Source: Methanobacteriota archaeon
GTDB taxonomy: Archaea; Methanobacteriota; Methanobacteria; Methanobacteriales; Methanobacteriaceae
Assembly: GCA_023436175.1 (NCBI GenBank)
Contig: JAEZKE010000088.1
Coordinates: 1-45,597, forward strand
DNA length: 45,597 nucleotides
Reading direction: 5' to 3'
Shown: piece after piece, positions 8,266 to 16,364 of the stretch
How positions within the stretch are numbered: position 1 is the stretch's first letter
Layout: every line of letters begins with the position of its first letter
The notes under the pieces: model-generated
The model's database searches: none
Told to the model about the DNA's origin: nothing
What the model saw: only the letters and a program-made list of their open reading frames with translations
Translations under genes and position numbers: made by a program

Positions 8266-9864
8266 ATGGATAACTTGGTCTTGCTTAGTTTTATAGCTTT
8301 GATATATATTTTAATGGTGGGTTACGTAGGCTACATAGCCTGGAAAAGAACTAAAAGCGCCGATGACTATATGGTCGCCGGAAGAGAAACCCATCCCTTT
8401 ATTATGGCCCTCAGTTATGGGGCAACTTTTATCAGTACTGCTGCCATTGTAGGTTTTGGTGGAACCGCAGGAATATATGGAATGGGCCTTTTGTGGCTTA
8501 CAGTCTTAAACATTCTTGTTGGTATTTTTATAGCATTTGTCCTGTTTGGGAAACGAACAAGAAAAATTGGACATAATTTAAACGCACTTACTTTCCCCGA
8601 ATTCCTTTCACGTCGTTTTGATAGTAGATTTATTCAATACTTCAGTGGTGCGGTTATATTTTTAGGAATGCCATTATATGCATCTGTAGTCTTAATCGGT
8701 ATGGCAAGATTTGTAGAAACAACAATAGGTATTAATTATTCCATAGCCTTAATTGCAATGGCAATCATAGTGGCAGTTTATGTTGTCTTTGGCGGAATAA
8801 GAGGAGTTATGTATACTGACGCATTACAGGGAACTATAATGTTTATAGGGATGATTATTTTATTAGGTGCTATCTACTGGCTTACAGGAGGTATTACTAC
8901 AGGTAACCAGGCCCTTACTAATTTAGTCCATACCATACCAGCTAATGCCACAGCTGCTGCTGCAGCCACAGGTTTTACTGGTTGGACGTCTATGCCTGCA
9001 TTGGGAAGCCCATTCTGGTGGACTTTGGTAAGTACACTTATTTTAGGAGTTGGTATAGGTGTTTTATCACAACCACAACTCGTAGTAAGGTTCATGACTG
9101 TTAAATCCAACAGAGAACTTAATAGAGCAGTTTTAATTGGAGGAATATTCATTTTTATTATGACTGGTACTGCATTTGTCGTAGGCGCATTATCCAATGT
9201 TTACTTCTTTGATACTGTTGGAAAATTAGCAATGCAGGTTGCTGGAGGTAATGCAGATAAAATAATTCCTGTATTTATCAGTTCTGCCATGCCCCTCTGG
9301 TTTGCTTACTTATTCATGATAACATTGCTCTCTGCAGCCATGTCTACTTTAAGCGCACAATTCCACGTACAGGGAACTGCCTTAGGCCGTGATATATACG
9401 AAACAGTAACTGGAACCAAAGGTAAATCATCAGTATTAGTTGCAAGAGCAGGAGTTACCATTGCAGTTATAATAGCAGTTATTTTAGGCTTTATTTTACC
9501 AGATAATATAATAGCTGTTGGAACTGCTATGTGGTTTAGTATAACTGCGGCAGCATTTCTTTCAATGTATGTGTTCGCATTGTTCTGGAAACGTTCAACC
9601 AAAGCCGGTGTGATCTCAGGTTTAATTATTGGAACACTGATAAGTATCTTCTGGCTGGTATTTGAGTATAAAAAATCAGCAGCAGCACTTGGTATTTGTC
9701 AGGCAATTACAGGTAGCCCTGTTCTCATAGCTGCAAATCCATGGCCTACAGTTGACTCAATAGTAATAGCATTACCTATTGCATTTGTGATAACAGTTAT
9801 AGTAAGTTTAATGACAAAACCACAGCCAAAAGAACAGCTGGATAAAATATTTAAGGGAATTTAA
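8266..9864 (+). CDS. Sodium:solute symporter family transporter
   Basis: A 532-aa protein with about 13 hydrophobic helices, typical in length and layout for the SSS family (PutP/PanF relatives). Family features include the N-terminal segment SADDYMVAGRETHPFIMALSYGA, the helix with STAAIVGFGGTAGIYGMG and the later LLSAAMSTLSAQ motif, which contains Ser/Ala residues of the sodium site. It couples sodium entry to uptake of an organic solute, whose identity I cannot infer. Start ATG 8266 has GGTGTGATC upstream. It follows its accessory gene and is probably co-transcribed. A T-run after the stop (9867-9873) may end transcription. Confidence 0.93.
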   Translation: MDNLVLLSFIALIYILMVGYVGYIAWKRTKSADDYMVAGRETHPFIMALSYGATFISTAAIVGFGGTAGIYGMGLLWLTVLNILVGIFIAFVLFGKRTRKIGHNLNALTFPEFLSRRFDSRFIQYFSGAVIFLGMPLYASVVLIGMARFVETTIGINYSIALIAMAIIVAVYVVFGGIRGVMYTDALQGTIMFIGMIILLGAIYWLTGGITTGNQALTNLVHTIPANATAAAAATGFTGWTSMPALGSPFWWTLVSTLILGVGIGVLSQPQLVVRFMTVKSNRELNRAVLIGGIFIFIMTGTAFVVGALSNVYFFDTVGKLAMQVAGGNADKIIPVFISSAMPLWFAYLFMITLLSAAMSTLSAQFHVQGTALGRDIYETVTGTKGKSSVLVARAGVTIAVIIAVILGFILPDNIIAVGTAMWFSITAAAFLSMYVFALFWKRSTKAGVISGLIIGTLISIFWLVFEYKKSAAALGICQAITGSPVLIAANPWPTVDSIVIALPIAFVITVIVSLMTKPQPKEQLDKIFKGI

Positions 9865-9919
9865 TTCCTTTTTTTAATTCCCCTTCTTTAAATTTATTTT
9901 TTGGGTTCAAATGTATTAT

Positions 9920-10327
9920 CTATTTATACACCCTTTGGACAAAATCCGGGCATAGTCTCGGATATTTCTTCTCAAATTCCATTTCCAATTTATCTGTTAT
10001 CTCTTCTTCAAGTTCTTTATTTTTTGCTGCAGATACAGAAAATGTTTCATCCTCAAAGTAAGTATTTAAAACTTCTTCACCTATGTGCATTTCAATGTTA
10101 AACGATTTAAAATAGGAATAATCATTTTGAACTTCTGATAGCATTCCTGAAGTTAATTTAAGGCGTTTATTAGTTTCTTGAGTGTAGATATTATAGGGAG
10201 TAGTTATTTTTTTAATATGAAAAGATGCACAGCCCTCTATATTGGAAGCCTTACGTGTGGTTCAAAAAACACAAAGGAAAACTCTTTTTTCAAAATCAAG
10301 ACTACTTTTAAGTTTAACCGATTTCAT
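9920..10327 (-). pseudogene. Unknown gene interrupted by one in-frame TGA (135 codons)
   Basis: The intact part at 9920-10144 reads as a 74-aa protein, but the frame continues upstream without a break to a TGA at 10262-10264. Beyond that it goes on to ATG 10327, which has a strong GGGGGAG ribosome site. The upstream piece is 21 residues (MKSVKLKSSLDFEKR then VFLCVF) and the piece after TGA begins TTRKASNIEGCASFHIKKI. A single nonsense mutation or sequencing error in a 135-aa protein explains this best. I do not recognise the family; the C-terminus is acidic and ends KYPRLCPDFVQRVYK. Internal initiation downstream of the TGA remains possible but no ribosome site supports it. Confidence 0.65.
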
Positions 10328-10535
10328 AAAAACTCCCCCTTATTTTTCCAAACAAACTAAGCTATCCTCACTATTATTTTGAATTTTATAGTATATATTC
10401 GTCAAAGAATAAGGAGGTTAAAATAAGTTAAAAGGGTATTTAAGTCCTATTTAAAAGTAAAAGTTAATTTAAGCAAAAAATTTAATTTAATATATTTTGG
10501 GAAATATGTTAATGGAATTTTACTTAAATTCCCAA

Positions 10536-11108
10536 TTAGTTTTTCTTAAGCTGATCTTCAATCCGTTTAACCTGTTGACCATCATAAAGCTGTTTAGCTT
10601 TGCTTATAATCGCATTTTCATTCACGTTAAAATTCTTTGCAACTAACATCTCTGTAATTTCATCTATCCATTTTACTGCCTCAGCATCATCTTGAGAAGA
10701 GTTTAATCCCTCTTTTGGACGTGCTTTTGAAGCTATATTTCCATCATCATCGTCTTCAGAACTTATCCCTAAAAGTGCTGTAAGCTGATAGCGTCTACCG
10801 TATGTAATTGCGCTCCCAATTCCCTGAGATGTATTTTTATCAGGTTTCAAGAATAATTTATCAGTTTCAATTACCTCACCTGATGTGTGAATGAGTTTAG
10901 TTTGAACATATACATCTCCAGCTTCATTACTTCCAGTATTCTGGATTAACAATATTCCATTTTCAGTTAAAAGAGGACGTACACAGTTTAAAATATCAGG
11001 CAACGGCGCGTATTTACTCCTGAAAAATGGATTTGTAGCTGTGTTTGATGGATTCTTAATTTTTCTTTGAACTTCAAGTAGTGCGGCTGCTATATTTTTA
11101 ATTTCCAT
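10536..11108 (-). CDS. ERF-family single-strand annealing protein
   Basis: A 190-aa protein with the ERF superfamily pattern: N-terminal LLEVQRKIKNPSNTATNPFFRSKYAPLPDIL, then GILLIQNT, then the hallmark SAITYGRRYQLTALLGIS followed by an acidic EDDDDGN run. ERF proteins, mostly phage-encoded, anneal complementary single strands and promote recombination. GGAGTAAT precedes ATG 11108. It lies 71 bases behind nucS on the same strand and may be co-transcribed. An ERF gene in a chromosome suggests a prophage remnant or a domesticated recombinase; no integrase or structural phage gene is visible here. Confidence 0.88.
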   Translation of the reverse strand: MEIKNIAAALLEVQRKIKNPSNTATNPFFRSKYAPLPDILNCVRPLLTENGILLIQNTGSNEAGDVYVQTKLIHTSGEVIETDKLFLKPDKNTSQGIGSAITYGRRYQLTALLGISSEDDDDGNIASKARPKEGLNSSQDDAEAVKWIDEITEMLVAKNFNVNENAIISKAKQLYDGQQVKRIEDQLKKN

Positions 11109-11179
11109 TTAAATTACTCCTTTTCAGTTACTAATTTAGTTAATCACCTAATTTTTAAATTTTAAAACAAAATATGAAC

Positions 11180-11944
11180 TTAATCAAAAAAATCCAATTT
11201 TATTATATCTTCTTTCTTGAGTTTCTTAGGAGGGTGCAACTCCTTAAATTCCAACCCATATTCTTTTAAAAGTTTCATGGCACTATCTGTAATAGAAGGT
11301 GCTACTAACATTCCCCTTAAACCTTCATTTTCTTCTTTCAAATTATCCACATAACGTTTAAGCTGACTTACCGCCCCTAAACTTCCCCTAACCCTTTTAA
11401 GCTCTAAAATTACCATGTTTCCATCTTTATCTTTTCCAAGAATATCAATTACTCCGTTTGAGATGGATTTTTCCTTTGCAATTGGTTTGAATCCTTCTTC
11501 AATGACTTCAGGGTTTTCATAGAAAATTAGGTTTGCCATATCTTCCTCGCTTCCAATTAAGTCCAGTTCTTCATAGTCTTTAGCAACGAAATATGTTGCC
11601 ATGTAAGTTTTTGAAATTTCAACATCTAGAATTTCCTTTGGATTTTTCCGGATACTTCTTATAAGCATTAAATCATCTTTAACCTTAAATTTAACATTAC
11701 ATCCTGGAGGCTGCCAGTTTACAGGGTTTCTTTTCTCACTTTTATGAATTAAGAACGATCCATCTGGCTTTATTATAATTACTCTGTCACCCAATTCGAG
11801 ATTGCTTTTAGCTCTACCTTCATAAAATACTCTGCAGCAAGCTGTAATTATTATAATAGCTTTATTTTTAATTCCATCCTTTAGAATTTCATTTGTTTTC
11901 TCAATACTTGGATTTTCTTCTACTTTGAATTTCAGCATGGCCAT
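11180..11944 (-). CDS. nucS: Endonuclease NucS (EndoMS), mismatch-specific
   Basis: A 254-aa protein matching NucS/EndoMS in length and motifs. The N-terminal half is a beta-rich dimerisation domain with ACCRVFYEGRA. The C-terminal RecB-like nuclease domain has GVIDILGKD, ILELKRVRG and QLKRYV, giving the catalytic Asp, Glu and Lys. The last residues IIKLDFFD resemble the C-terminal PCNA-interacting peptide of archaeal NucS. The enzyme cuts both strands at mismatches, replacing MutSL in many archaea. ATG 11944 is taken; an ATG two codons later is equally possible, and no Shine-Dalgarno is obvious. Its neighbours are an ERF annealing protein downstream and hairpin array B upstream. Confidence 0.92.
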   Translation of the reverse strand: MAMLKFKVEENPSIEKTNEILKDGIKNKAIIIITACCRVFYEGRAKSNLELGDRVIIIKPDGSFLIHKSEKRNPVNWQPPGCNVKFKVKDDLMLIRSIRKNPKEILDVEISKTYMATYFVAKDYEELDLIGSEEDMANLIFYENPEVIEEGFKPIAKEKSISNGVIDILGKDKDGNMVILELKRVRGSLGAVSQLKRYVDNLKEENEGLRGMLVAPSITDSAMKLLKEYGLEFKELHPPKKLKKEDIIKLDFFD

Positions 11945-12116
11945 TACTCGTTTTATGTTAGTTAAGTGTAGTATTATGCGACTTTAAAAGAAATTGGGGA
12001 TTTAAATGAATCTAAATTTAAAAAAATAAATTGAACACTGCAAAATTATAAATTTGACAGTGTTTTAAGTAATATCAATAAAAAAAAATAAAAGAATTAT
12101 TCTTCGTCCTCAAAGG
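11945..12116. other. Non-coding region upstream of nucS
   Basis: AT-rich spacer leading into hairpin array B. A possible nucS promoter lies here, but I see no convincing TATA/BRE pair and no reading frame. Confidence 0.3.
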
Positions 12117-12382
12117 CCTTCAAAATTCAAAGAATTTTGGGGTTGAATGAAATTACAAATCTCTGATTTGTAATTTCCTGAACCGATGAAACAAGCTTTC
12201 GAAAATCAAAGATTTTCGATGTTTGAGGAACATAGTTCCTCAACCGTAAAAATTCGTAGAATTTTTACATGCTCCAAAAACCTTTCAAAATTCAAAAAAT
12301 TTTGAATGCACAAAACCGTAGGTTTTGTAAGCTTCGGTTTTTGAGAGTTTCCCCTAGCATCGAAAAAAACTAAGTTTTTTCG
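12117..12382. repeat. Triplet-loop hairpin array B
   Basis: Eight stem-loops follow one another: 12121-12139 (8 bp, loop AAA), 12149-12177 (13 bp perfect, loop TCT), 12199-12219 (9 bp, loop AAA), 12223-12243 (9 bp, loop ATA), 12246-12268 (10 bp, loop GTA), 12284-12306 (about 9 bp), 12310-12328 (8 bp, loop GTA) and 12361-12382. CTCCAAAAACC at about 12272 can pair imperfectly with GGTTTTTGAG at about 12336, enclosing two of the hairpins. The last hairpin overlaps the stop codon and final codons of the 159-aa gene. Bases 12196-12245 are an inverted copy of 23834-23883. Confidence 0.88.
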
Positions 12383-12849
12383 AATGCTTCTGCTTTCACG
12401 ATTTTGAGGTTTGGAGTCTTTGCATTTGGGTTACTTGCTTGAACTGCTTTTACTGTTACATTTTTGACCCTTTCATTTACTGTTTCCCGGAATGTATCAA
12501 ATACAACGGAGTAACTTTCAAGCTGGTTTAGTTCTGTATTGTTTAAAGCATGACTTAAACTATCTATTAACTCGTAGATCCTGCCACCTTTTTCTCCATA
12601 TATTTTGGCAATTTCGTCATCAAAGTAAGCAGATGTTATAAGTCCACATATCCATTTTTGCTTGTTTTCATGGTCTGTGATTATAACATAAAACTCCTGT
12701 ACTTCTTTACCCTTAATTTCTTTGGATTTCAATTCCCCGACGTATATTTCACCAGTTATTTCACTTTCTATTTCTAATTGAGAAAGATACATGGTTTCAT
12801 AGTCGTCATCATAGTTTGCGCTTCCTTTTTGGATTCCTAAATCAATCAT
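12370..12849 (-). CDS. Hypothetical protein, 159 aa, possible phage-type recombination partner
   Basis: No membrane segment or signal peptide. The pattern is an acidic N-terminus (ANYDDDYETMYLSQLEIES), then a beta-rich centre (GEIYVGELKSKEIKGKEVQEFYVIITDHENKQKWICGL) that could form an OB-like barrel, then a helical part and a basic end. I do not recognise the family. It ends inside the last hairpin of array B. Its neighbours are an RHH protein 39 bases upstream and, beyond the array, nucS and ERF, so a role in DNA transactions is possible; that is inference from context only. Confidence 0.7.
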   Translation of the reverse strand: MIDLGIQKGSANYDDDYETMYLSQLEIESEITGEIYVGELKSKEIKGKEVQEFYVIITDHENKQKWICGLITSAYFDDEIAKIYGEKGGRIYELIDSLSHALNNTELNQLESYSVVFDTFRETVNERVKNVTVKAVQASNPNAKTPNLKIVKAEAFEKT

Positions 12850-12888
12850 TTAACCACCTCTATATTTGGGGAGGGAAGATGATCAAGA

Positions 12889-13074
12889 TTATTCGCACTG
12901 GACGTTTTCATCTTCTGGATGAGAGTATTCAAATCCTTCTTTTCTACACCAGTCATAGAAAGCCTCTGTAGCTCCACGAGATAATCGCCCTTGTTTATCG
13001 CCATATTTTTGTCGTGTAATTCTCCTGAATGCTATCTCTAATTCATCCGGAATGCATACTGTTACTGCTCCCAT
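12889..13074 (-). CDS. Small ribbon-helix-helix type protein, 61 aa
   Basis: The N-terminus (AVTVCIPDELEIAFRRI) looks like the beta strand and first helix of a ribbon-helix-helix DNA-binding domain, followed by a second helix rich in charge and aromatics (GATEAFYDWCRKEGF). Such proteins are often autoregulators. A set of ATGTTTTAT-type repeats lies upstream at 13099-13128 and is a candidate operator. The gene is first in a minus-strand run with the 159-aa gene. The start has GGATGATG a few bases upstream. Fold assignment is by eye. Confidence 0.65.
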   Translation of the reverse strand: MGAVTVCIPDELEIAFRRITRQKYGDKQGRLSRGATEAFYDWCRKEGFEYSHPEDENVQCE

Positions 13075-13387
13075 CCAATCATCATCCTTTCATAAAATAT
13101 GTTTTATGCTTTATGTTATATGTTTTATTTTTAATATTTAAACTTTTCGGTTTTTTATGAATAAACTCTAATTTAATAAGATTGGATAATGAATATGAAA
13201 GCGTTCAAATCAATATTTCCAAGCAGTAAATAAAAAGAATAGATTTAAAATCATATTTTTTGATTATACTTTTTAAAAATGGAATGTATGAAAGTATAAG
13301 TACTATGTGAAACTTAATTAATGATAACTATAAATTGAAGTCATTACATTACAATTTATATTCTATATGTAAAAAAATGGTGATATC
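13075..13387. other. Divergent intergenic region with repeated ATGTTTTAT motifs
   Basis: The left part has ATGTTTTAT at 13099-13107, ATGTTATAT at 13113-13121 and ATGTTTTAT again at 13120-13128, so the two exact copies are 21 bases apart, two helical turns. These precede the RHH gene. The rest (13135-13387) is AT-rich, with TATA-like sequence before the PRC-barrel gene (about 13350-13366), and holds no reading frame. Confidence 0.45.
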
Positions 13388-13654
13388 ATGAGAGTAGTGG
13401 AAGAGATCGTGGGAAAAGAAGTTTTAGATAGCTCTGCAACTGTAATTGGAAAAGTAAAGGATATCGAAGTGAACATTGGTACCAAAAGAATAGAAGCAAT
13501 TGTAGTTGGGAAAGGCGGAATTTCAGAAAGTATAGGGATATCTAAAGAAGAAAATGTCATACCTTATGATATGGTTAAACAGATTGGGGATAAAATACTT
13601 CTTAAAGAGTATATAGATGAAGCAGGATTAGAAACACAAGAATTAGGGTTATGA
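13388..13654 (+). CDS. PRC-barrel domain protein
   Basis: An 88-aa protein with one PRC-barrel fold: MRVVEEIVGKEVLDSSATVIGKVKDIEV, then IEAIVVGKGG, then VIPYDMVKQIGDKILLK. Similar single-domain proteins are common in methanogens; related domains occur in the ribosome maturation factor RimM and in photosynthetic reaction centre H subunits. The precise function is unknown, and RNA or protein binding is typical. TGGTGATATC lies just before ATG 13388. A perfect 9-bp hairpin with loop AAA begins at the stop codon and may terminate the transcript. Confidence 0.85.
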   Translation: MRVVEEIVGKEVLDSSATVIGKVKDIEVNIGTKRIEAIVVGKGGISESIGISKEENVIPYDMVKQIGDKILLKEYIDEAGLETQELGL

Positions 13655-13825
13655 AAAAAACTAAAAGTTTTTTTATACACCAAACACATAGTGTTGCTGT
13701 AAAAAATCAAAGATTTTTTACGCCGAAGGAAACTCTCAAAATCTTCGATTTTGAATGCGCAAATCAGAGATTTGCAAGTTACATTTCCTTGCCCCTAAAA
13801 CTGTCAAAATCTTTGATTTTCGAGT
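13654..13825. repeat. Triplet-loop hairpin array C
   Basis: The stem-loops are 13654-13674 (9 bp, loop AAA, at the PRC-barrel stop codon), 13683-13695 (5 bp, loop ATA), 13699-13721 (10 bp perfect, loop AAA), 13737-13753 (7 bp, loop TTC), 13759-13775 (7 bp, loop AGA) and about 13805-13822. AAGGAAA at 13726-13732 pairs with TTTCCTT at 13784-13790 and encloses the fourth and fifth hairpins, giving a branched structure. Confidence 0.86.
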
Positions 13826-13894
13826 GTTATAATTCAATGTTGAATGGCTTATTAAGCCACTTCTTTTAATTTTAAAATTAATTTAGGTGTTAGC

Positions 13895-14047
13895 TTGGAA
13901 TTAATTGGAATCTGCAATATTTGTGGAAAAGCAGGTAAAATGCACACATGTTCTCTATGTGGAGGTATGGTCTGCAAAAGTTGCTATGACGTTTCAAAAG
14001 GTTTTTGTAAGCGGTGCACAAGAACTCCCAAAAAAATGGTTAAATAG
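13895..14047 (+). CDS. Small zinc-knuckle protein, 50 aa
   Basis: A frame of 50 codons from TTG 13895, with AGGTG about seven bases upstream, ends at TAG 14045-14047. It has four CxxC pairs: CNIC, CSLC, CKSC and CKRC, spaced as in cross-brace or HIT/B-box-like zinc fingers binding two zincs. The tail is basic (TRTPKKMVK). Cysteine spacing this regular is very unlikely by chance, so I regard it as a real gene although it is short. It lies 46 bases before pyrE on the same strand and may be co-transcribed. Function is unknown; nucleic acid or protein binding is the usual role of such fingers. Confidence 0.78.
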   Translation: MELIGICNICGKAGKMHTCSLCGGMVCKSCYDVSKGFCKRCTRTPKKMVK

Positions 14048-14093
14048 ATCTCAACATATAATCTAAAACAAACCTACAAATCTAGTGATGTTA

Positions 14094-14621
14094 ATGAATA
14101 ACGAAAAAAAGGAACTTATAGATCTTTTAAAGGCAGAAGAAGTTATAAAGTTCGGTAAATTTAAGCTGTCTTCTGGAAAAGAAAGTGACTACTACGTAAA
14201 TATGAAAATGGCCATTACAAACCCAAAGATTCTAAAACAGGTTGCAAAAATTGTGGCGAACCAGATAACTGATGATAAAATAGATAAAATTGCAGGTCCT
14301 GCTCTAGGAGCTGTACCTATAGCAACAGCAATATCTCTTGAATCATCTATTCCAATGCTTATGATAAGAAAAGCCAAAAAAGGTTATGGAACAGCTAAAC
14401 TCATTGAAGGAGAGCTTTTAGAAGGAGATTCTGTTGTTGTAGTGGAAGACGTAACTACAACCGGTGGTTCTCTTATAAAAGCGGTTAACGCCATTAAAGA
14501 TAACGGAGGAATAGTTAAAAAAGCTATTGTAATTGTTGATAGGGCTGAAGGTGCTATTCAAAATCTTAAAAAAGAGGGAATTCTTTTAGAGCCTATAATT
14601 TCAATAAATGACTTCAAATAA
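14094..14621 (+). CDS. pyrE: Orotate phosphoribosyltransferase
   Basis: About 175 aa. It transfers the phosphoribosyl group of PRPP to orotate to make OMP in pyrimidine synthesis. The PRPP-binding motif is VVVVEDVTTTGGSLIKAV. The N-terminal orotate-binding segment FKLSSGKESDYYVNMK and the flexible-loop lysines (RKAKKGYGTAKLIEG) are present. Three in-frame starts are close together (GTG 14085, ATG 14088, ATG 14094), none with a clear Shine-Dalgarno. I take 14094, and leaderless or weakly led translation is possible. It is convergent with the secreted-protein gene, with a shared hairpin at 14632-14669. Confidence 0.94.
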   Translation: MNNEKKELIDLLKAEEVIKFGKFKLSSGKESDYYVNMKMAITNPKILKQVAKIVANQITDDKIDKIAGPALGAVPIATAISLESSIPMLMIRKAKKGYGTAKLIEGELLEGDSVVVVEDVTTTGGSLIKAVNAIKDNGGIVKKAIVIVDRAEGAIQNLKKEGILLEPIISINDFK

Positions 14622-14631
14622 TAAATAAAAA

Positions 14632-14669
14632 AAAGGAAATATTTACATAAACTACTTGTTATTTCCTTT
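14632..14669. terminator. Bidirectional hairpin between pyrE and the secreted-protein gene
   Basis: AAAGGAAAT (14632-14640) pairs with ATTTCCTTT (14661-14669) over a 20-base loop, between two convergent genes and overlapping the last codons of the minus-strand gene. A-rich on the left and T-rich on the right, as expected for a two-way terminator. Confidence 0.4.
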
Positions 14670-15248
14670 ATTCTGTTTTGCTTGATTTTTGTTTGAATTT
14701 TTATTTGCGTTACTTGTATTCACTTTTGCAGCTTTTTGTGTACTTTGTTTAGAGAGTACTTGCTGTTTAACAGCAACTTTGTGTTCAAGAGCAGCTTCTC
14801 TTTTAATGAAACTATTTATTTTACCGTTAGTATTTGCTACTACAGTACCGTTTTCAACTGTTGAATTCTGCATAAATGCAGTGATCTGGTTGTTTAAGCT
14901 GTTAGCCTGCTTTTCAAACTGGCTTAACGAGTTTAAAAGTCCAGTTACAGTTGAATTATTACCATAAGTTGTCTTTAAACTTTCTATCGTTGCTATTAAT
15001 GCCATTAATTTGCTTTGAGGATCTACCAATGTTTTAAACTGATCTGGTATTGAAGTTGTGTTGTTTAAAGTACTGTTATCTGAAATAGAACTGTTATTGC
15101 CTGATTCATTGCCAGTCACTGGATCATTAATGCTGGAATTTGTAATATCAGTACTATTTAGAGCATCAGATATATCCTCTGCAGAAATAGGGACCAAAAA
15201 TGCCATGGTCAGAACTGCAACCATTAAAGTTATCAAAATTTTTTGCAC
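14652..15248 (-). CDS. Secreted low-complexity protein
   Basis: GTG 15248 is preceded by GGAGGTGG at good spacing, which gives a 198-aa protein beginning with a signal peptide (QKILITLMVAVLTMAFLVPISAEDI). The mature part is rich in Asn, Ser and Thr with several N-x-S/T sequons. The middle is helical (QFKTLVDPQSKLMALIATIES), and the end is basic and Asn/Gln-rich (KQNKGNNK). No catalytic motif is seen. It is likely an extracellular or cell-wall-associated protein of unknown role. A longer frame back to 15314 exists but lacks a signal-like start and ribosome site. Confidence 0.8.
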   Translation of the reverse strand: MQKILITLMVAVLTMAFLVPISAEDISDALNSTDITNSSINDPVTGNESGNNSSISDNSTLNNTTSIPDQFKTLVDPQSKLMALIATIESLKTTYGNNSTVTGLLNSLSQFEKQANSLNNQITAFMQNSTVENGTVVANTNGKINSFIKREAALEHKVAVKQQVLSKQSTQKAAKVNTSNANKNSNKNQAKQNKGNNK

Positions 15249-15531
15249 AAATCCACCTCCGCATATTTGCGCTAATAGATATGTTATTTTGACATATAAA
15301 GCTTGGTATTGCATTATTTTCTAAAAAAAATGAATTAACGCCATAATGTGGCTATAATCACCGATTTAAATCCGTTAATCTTATTTTTTGTGATTATCGT
15401 CACAAAAAATTTATTTATTAACTGCCCATAAAATGTTATTAAACCAAATAAAATATGAAATTCATCAAAATAGATTAAACAAAAAAAATAAGTAGTAAAA
15501 TAGAAAAAATAGACGATTATTTTAAAATTAA

Positions 15532-16074
15532 CTAATCTCTTAAATGTTTGACAAGATGACCAAATTCAGGGAGAACTATTTTTAAACCTAAATTTACAGC
15601 ATTTGGAGATCCTGGAAGAGTTATTATCAATTTATTTTTATAAACACCCGCGGTTGCTCTACTTAAAATTGCACCAGTTCCAAGCTCTTTATAGGACTCG
15701 TACCTAAATATTTCTCCGAATCCATTTAATTCTTTATCAAACAGAGGCTTTAGAGTTTCAATTGTTATATCTCGAGGGCCAATTCCAGTTCCCCCAGTGG
15801 TTATTATAATATCAATATCATAATTTTCTATTATATGATCTATAGTTGAAACAAGAAGTCCAGCATCATCTGGTATAACCGAATAAAAGACAAGATTATG
15901 CTTTTCACCTAAGGCATCTTTTATTATATTTCCAGATATATCACCGTCTTTATGCAACAAAAAGTCCCTATATTTAGAATCACTTAAGGTTATAACTGCA
16001 CCATTTACAGATTTTGGTGCCCCTTTTTTATGCTCTTTCATACTTTCGCTTTTCATAAAATTATCCCTCATCAT
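15532..16074 (-). CDS. moaB: MoaB/Mog-family molybdopterin biosynthesis protein
   Basis: About 180 aa with the MoCF-binding fold: VITLSDSKYRD, then IIITTGGTGIGPRDITIETL, then the LPGSPNAVNLGLKIVLPE loop. These motifs bind molybdopterin and the adenylate group. The protein adenylates molybdopterin or prepares it for metal insertion, which methanogens need for tungsten or molybdenum formylmethanofuran dehydrogenase and formate dehydrogenase. Three methionines lie near the start (residues 1, 2 and 7); the alignable domain begins at residue 24, so the true start could be the Met at residue 7 or 12. It is monocistronic by spacing. Confidence 0.92.
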   Translation of the reverse strand: MMRDNFMKSESMKEHKKGAPKSVNGAVITLSDSKYRDFLLHKDGDISGNIIKDALGEKHNLVFYSVIPDDAGLLVSTIDHIIENYDIDIIITTGGTGIGPRDITIETLKPLFDKELNGFGEIFRYESYKELGTGAILSRATAGVYKNKLIITLPGSPNAVNLGLKIVLPEFGHLVKHLRD

Positions 16075-16334
16075 AAATATTAATTAAATAAAGAAATATT
16101 TGGAGCGTAATAATTAAATTTAAGATTTAATTTATAATTTATATGCTTTATATACTATATTTTTTATTTCTATTATATTTTACATATATACATAAAGACA
16201 TAATTGGCAGAATTAACTTTAAGCTCCAAAATAAATTTTATATCTAAAAATAAGGAATAACAAAATTAATATAAGAGCAATAAGTCTTAAAACAGGCATT
16301 AAAGCGTAATTAACAGTAATAAGAAAACAAAAAA
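16075..16334. other. AT-rich spacer upstream of a probable RNA gene
   Basis: No reading frame or repeat seen. Several TATA-like runs near 16140-16170 could serve moaB on the minus strand. Confidence 0.3.
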
Positions 16335-16342
16335 TTTATATG
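16335..16342 (+). promoter_or_regulatory. TATA box of the probable RNA gene
   Basis: TTTATATG lies about 30 bases before the GGGCATTAGATC block, which is the distance expected between an archaeal TATA box and its transcription start. Confidence 0.5.
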
Positions 16343-16364
16343 CTATTTAAACAAAGCATAACTA

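Noticed and set aside
10262..10264. TGA read as selenocysteine
   Set aside because: No selenocysteine insertion element was seen and Methanobacteriaceae are not known to use selenocysteine; a nonsense mutation is simpler.
10328..10535. GGAGGTTAAAATAAG near 10411 as a ribosome site for a further gene
   Set aside because: No start codon followed by an open frame lies at the right distance.
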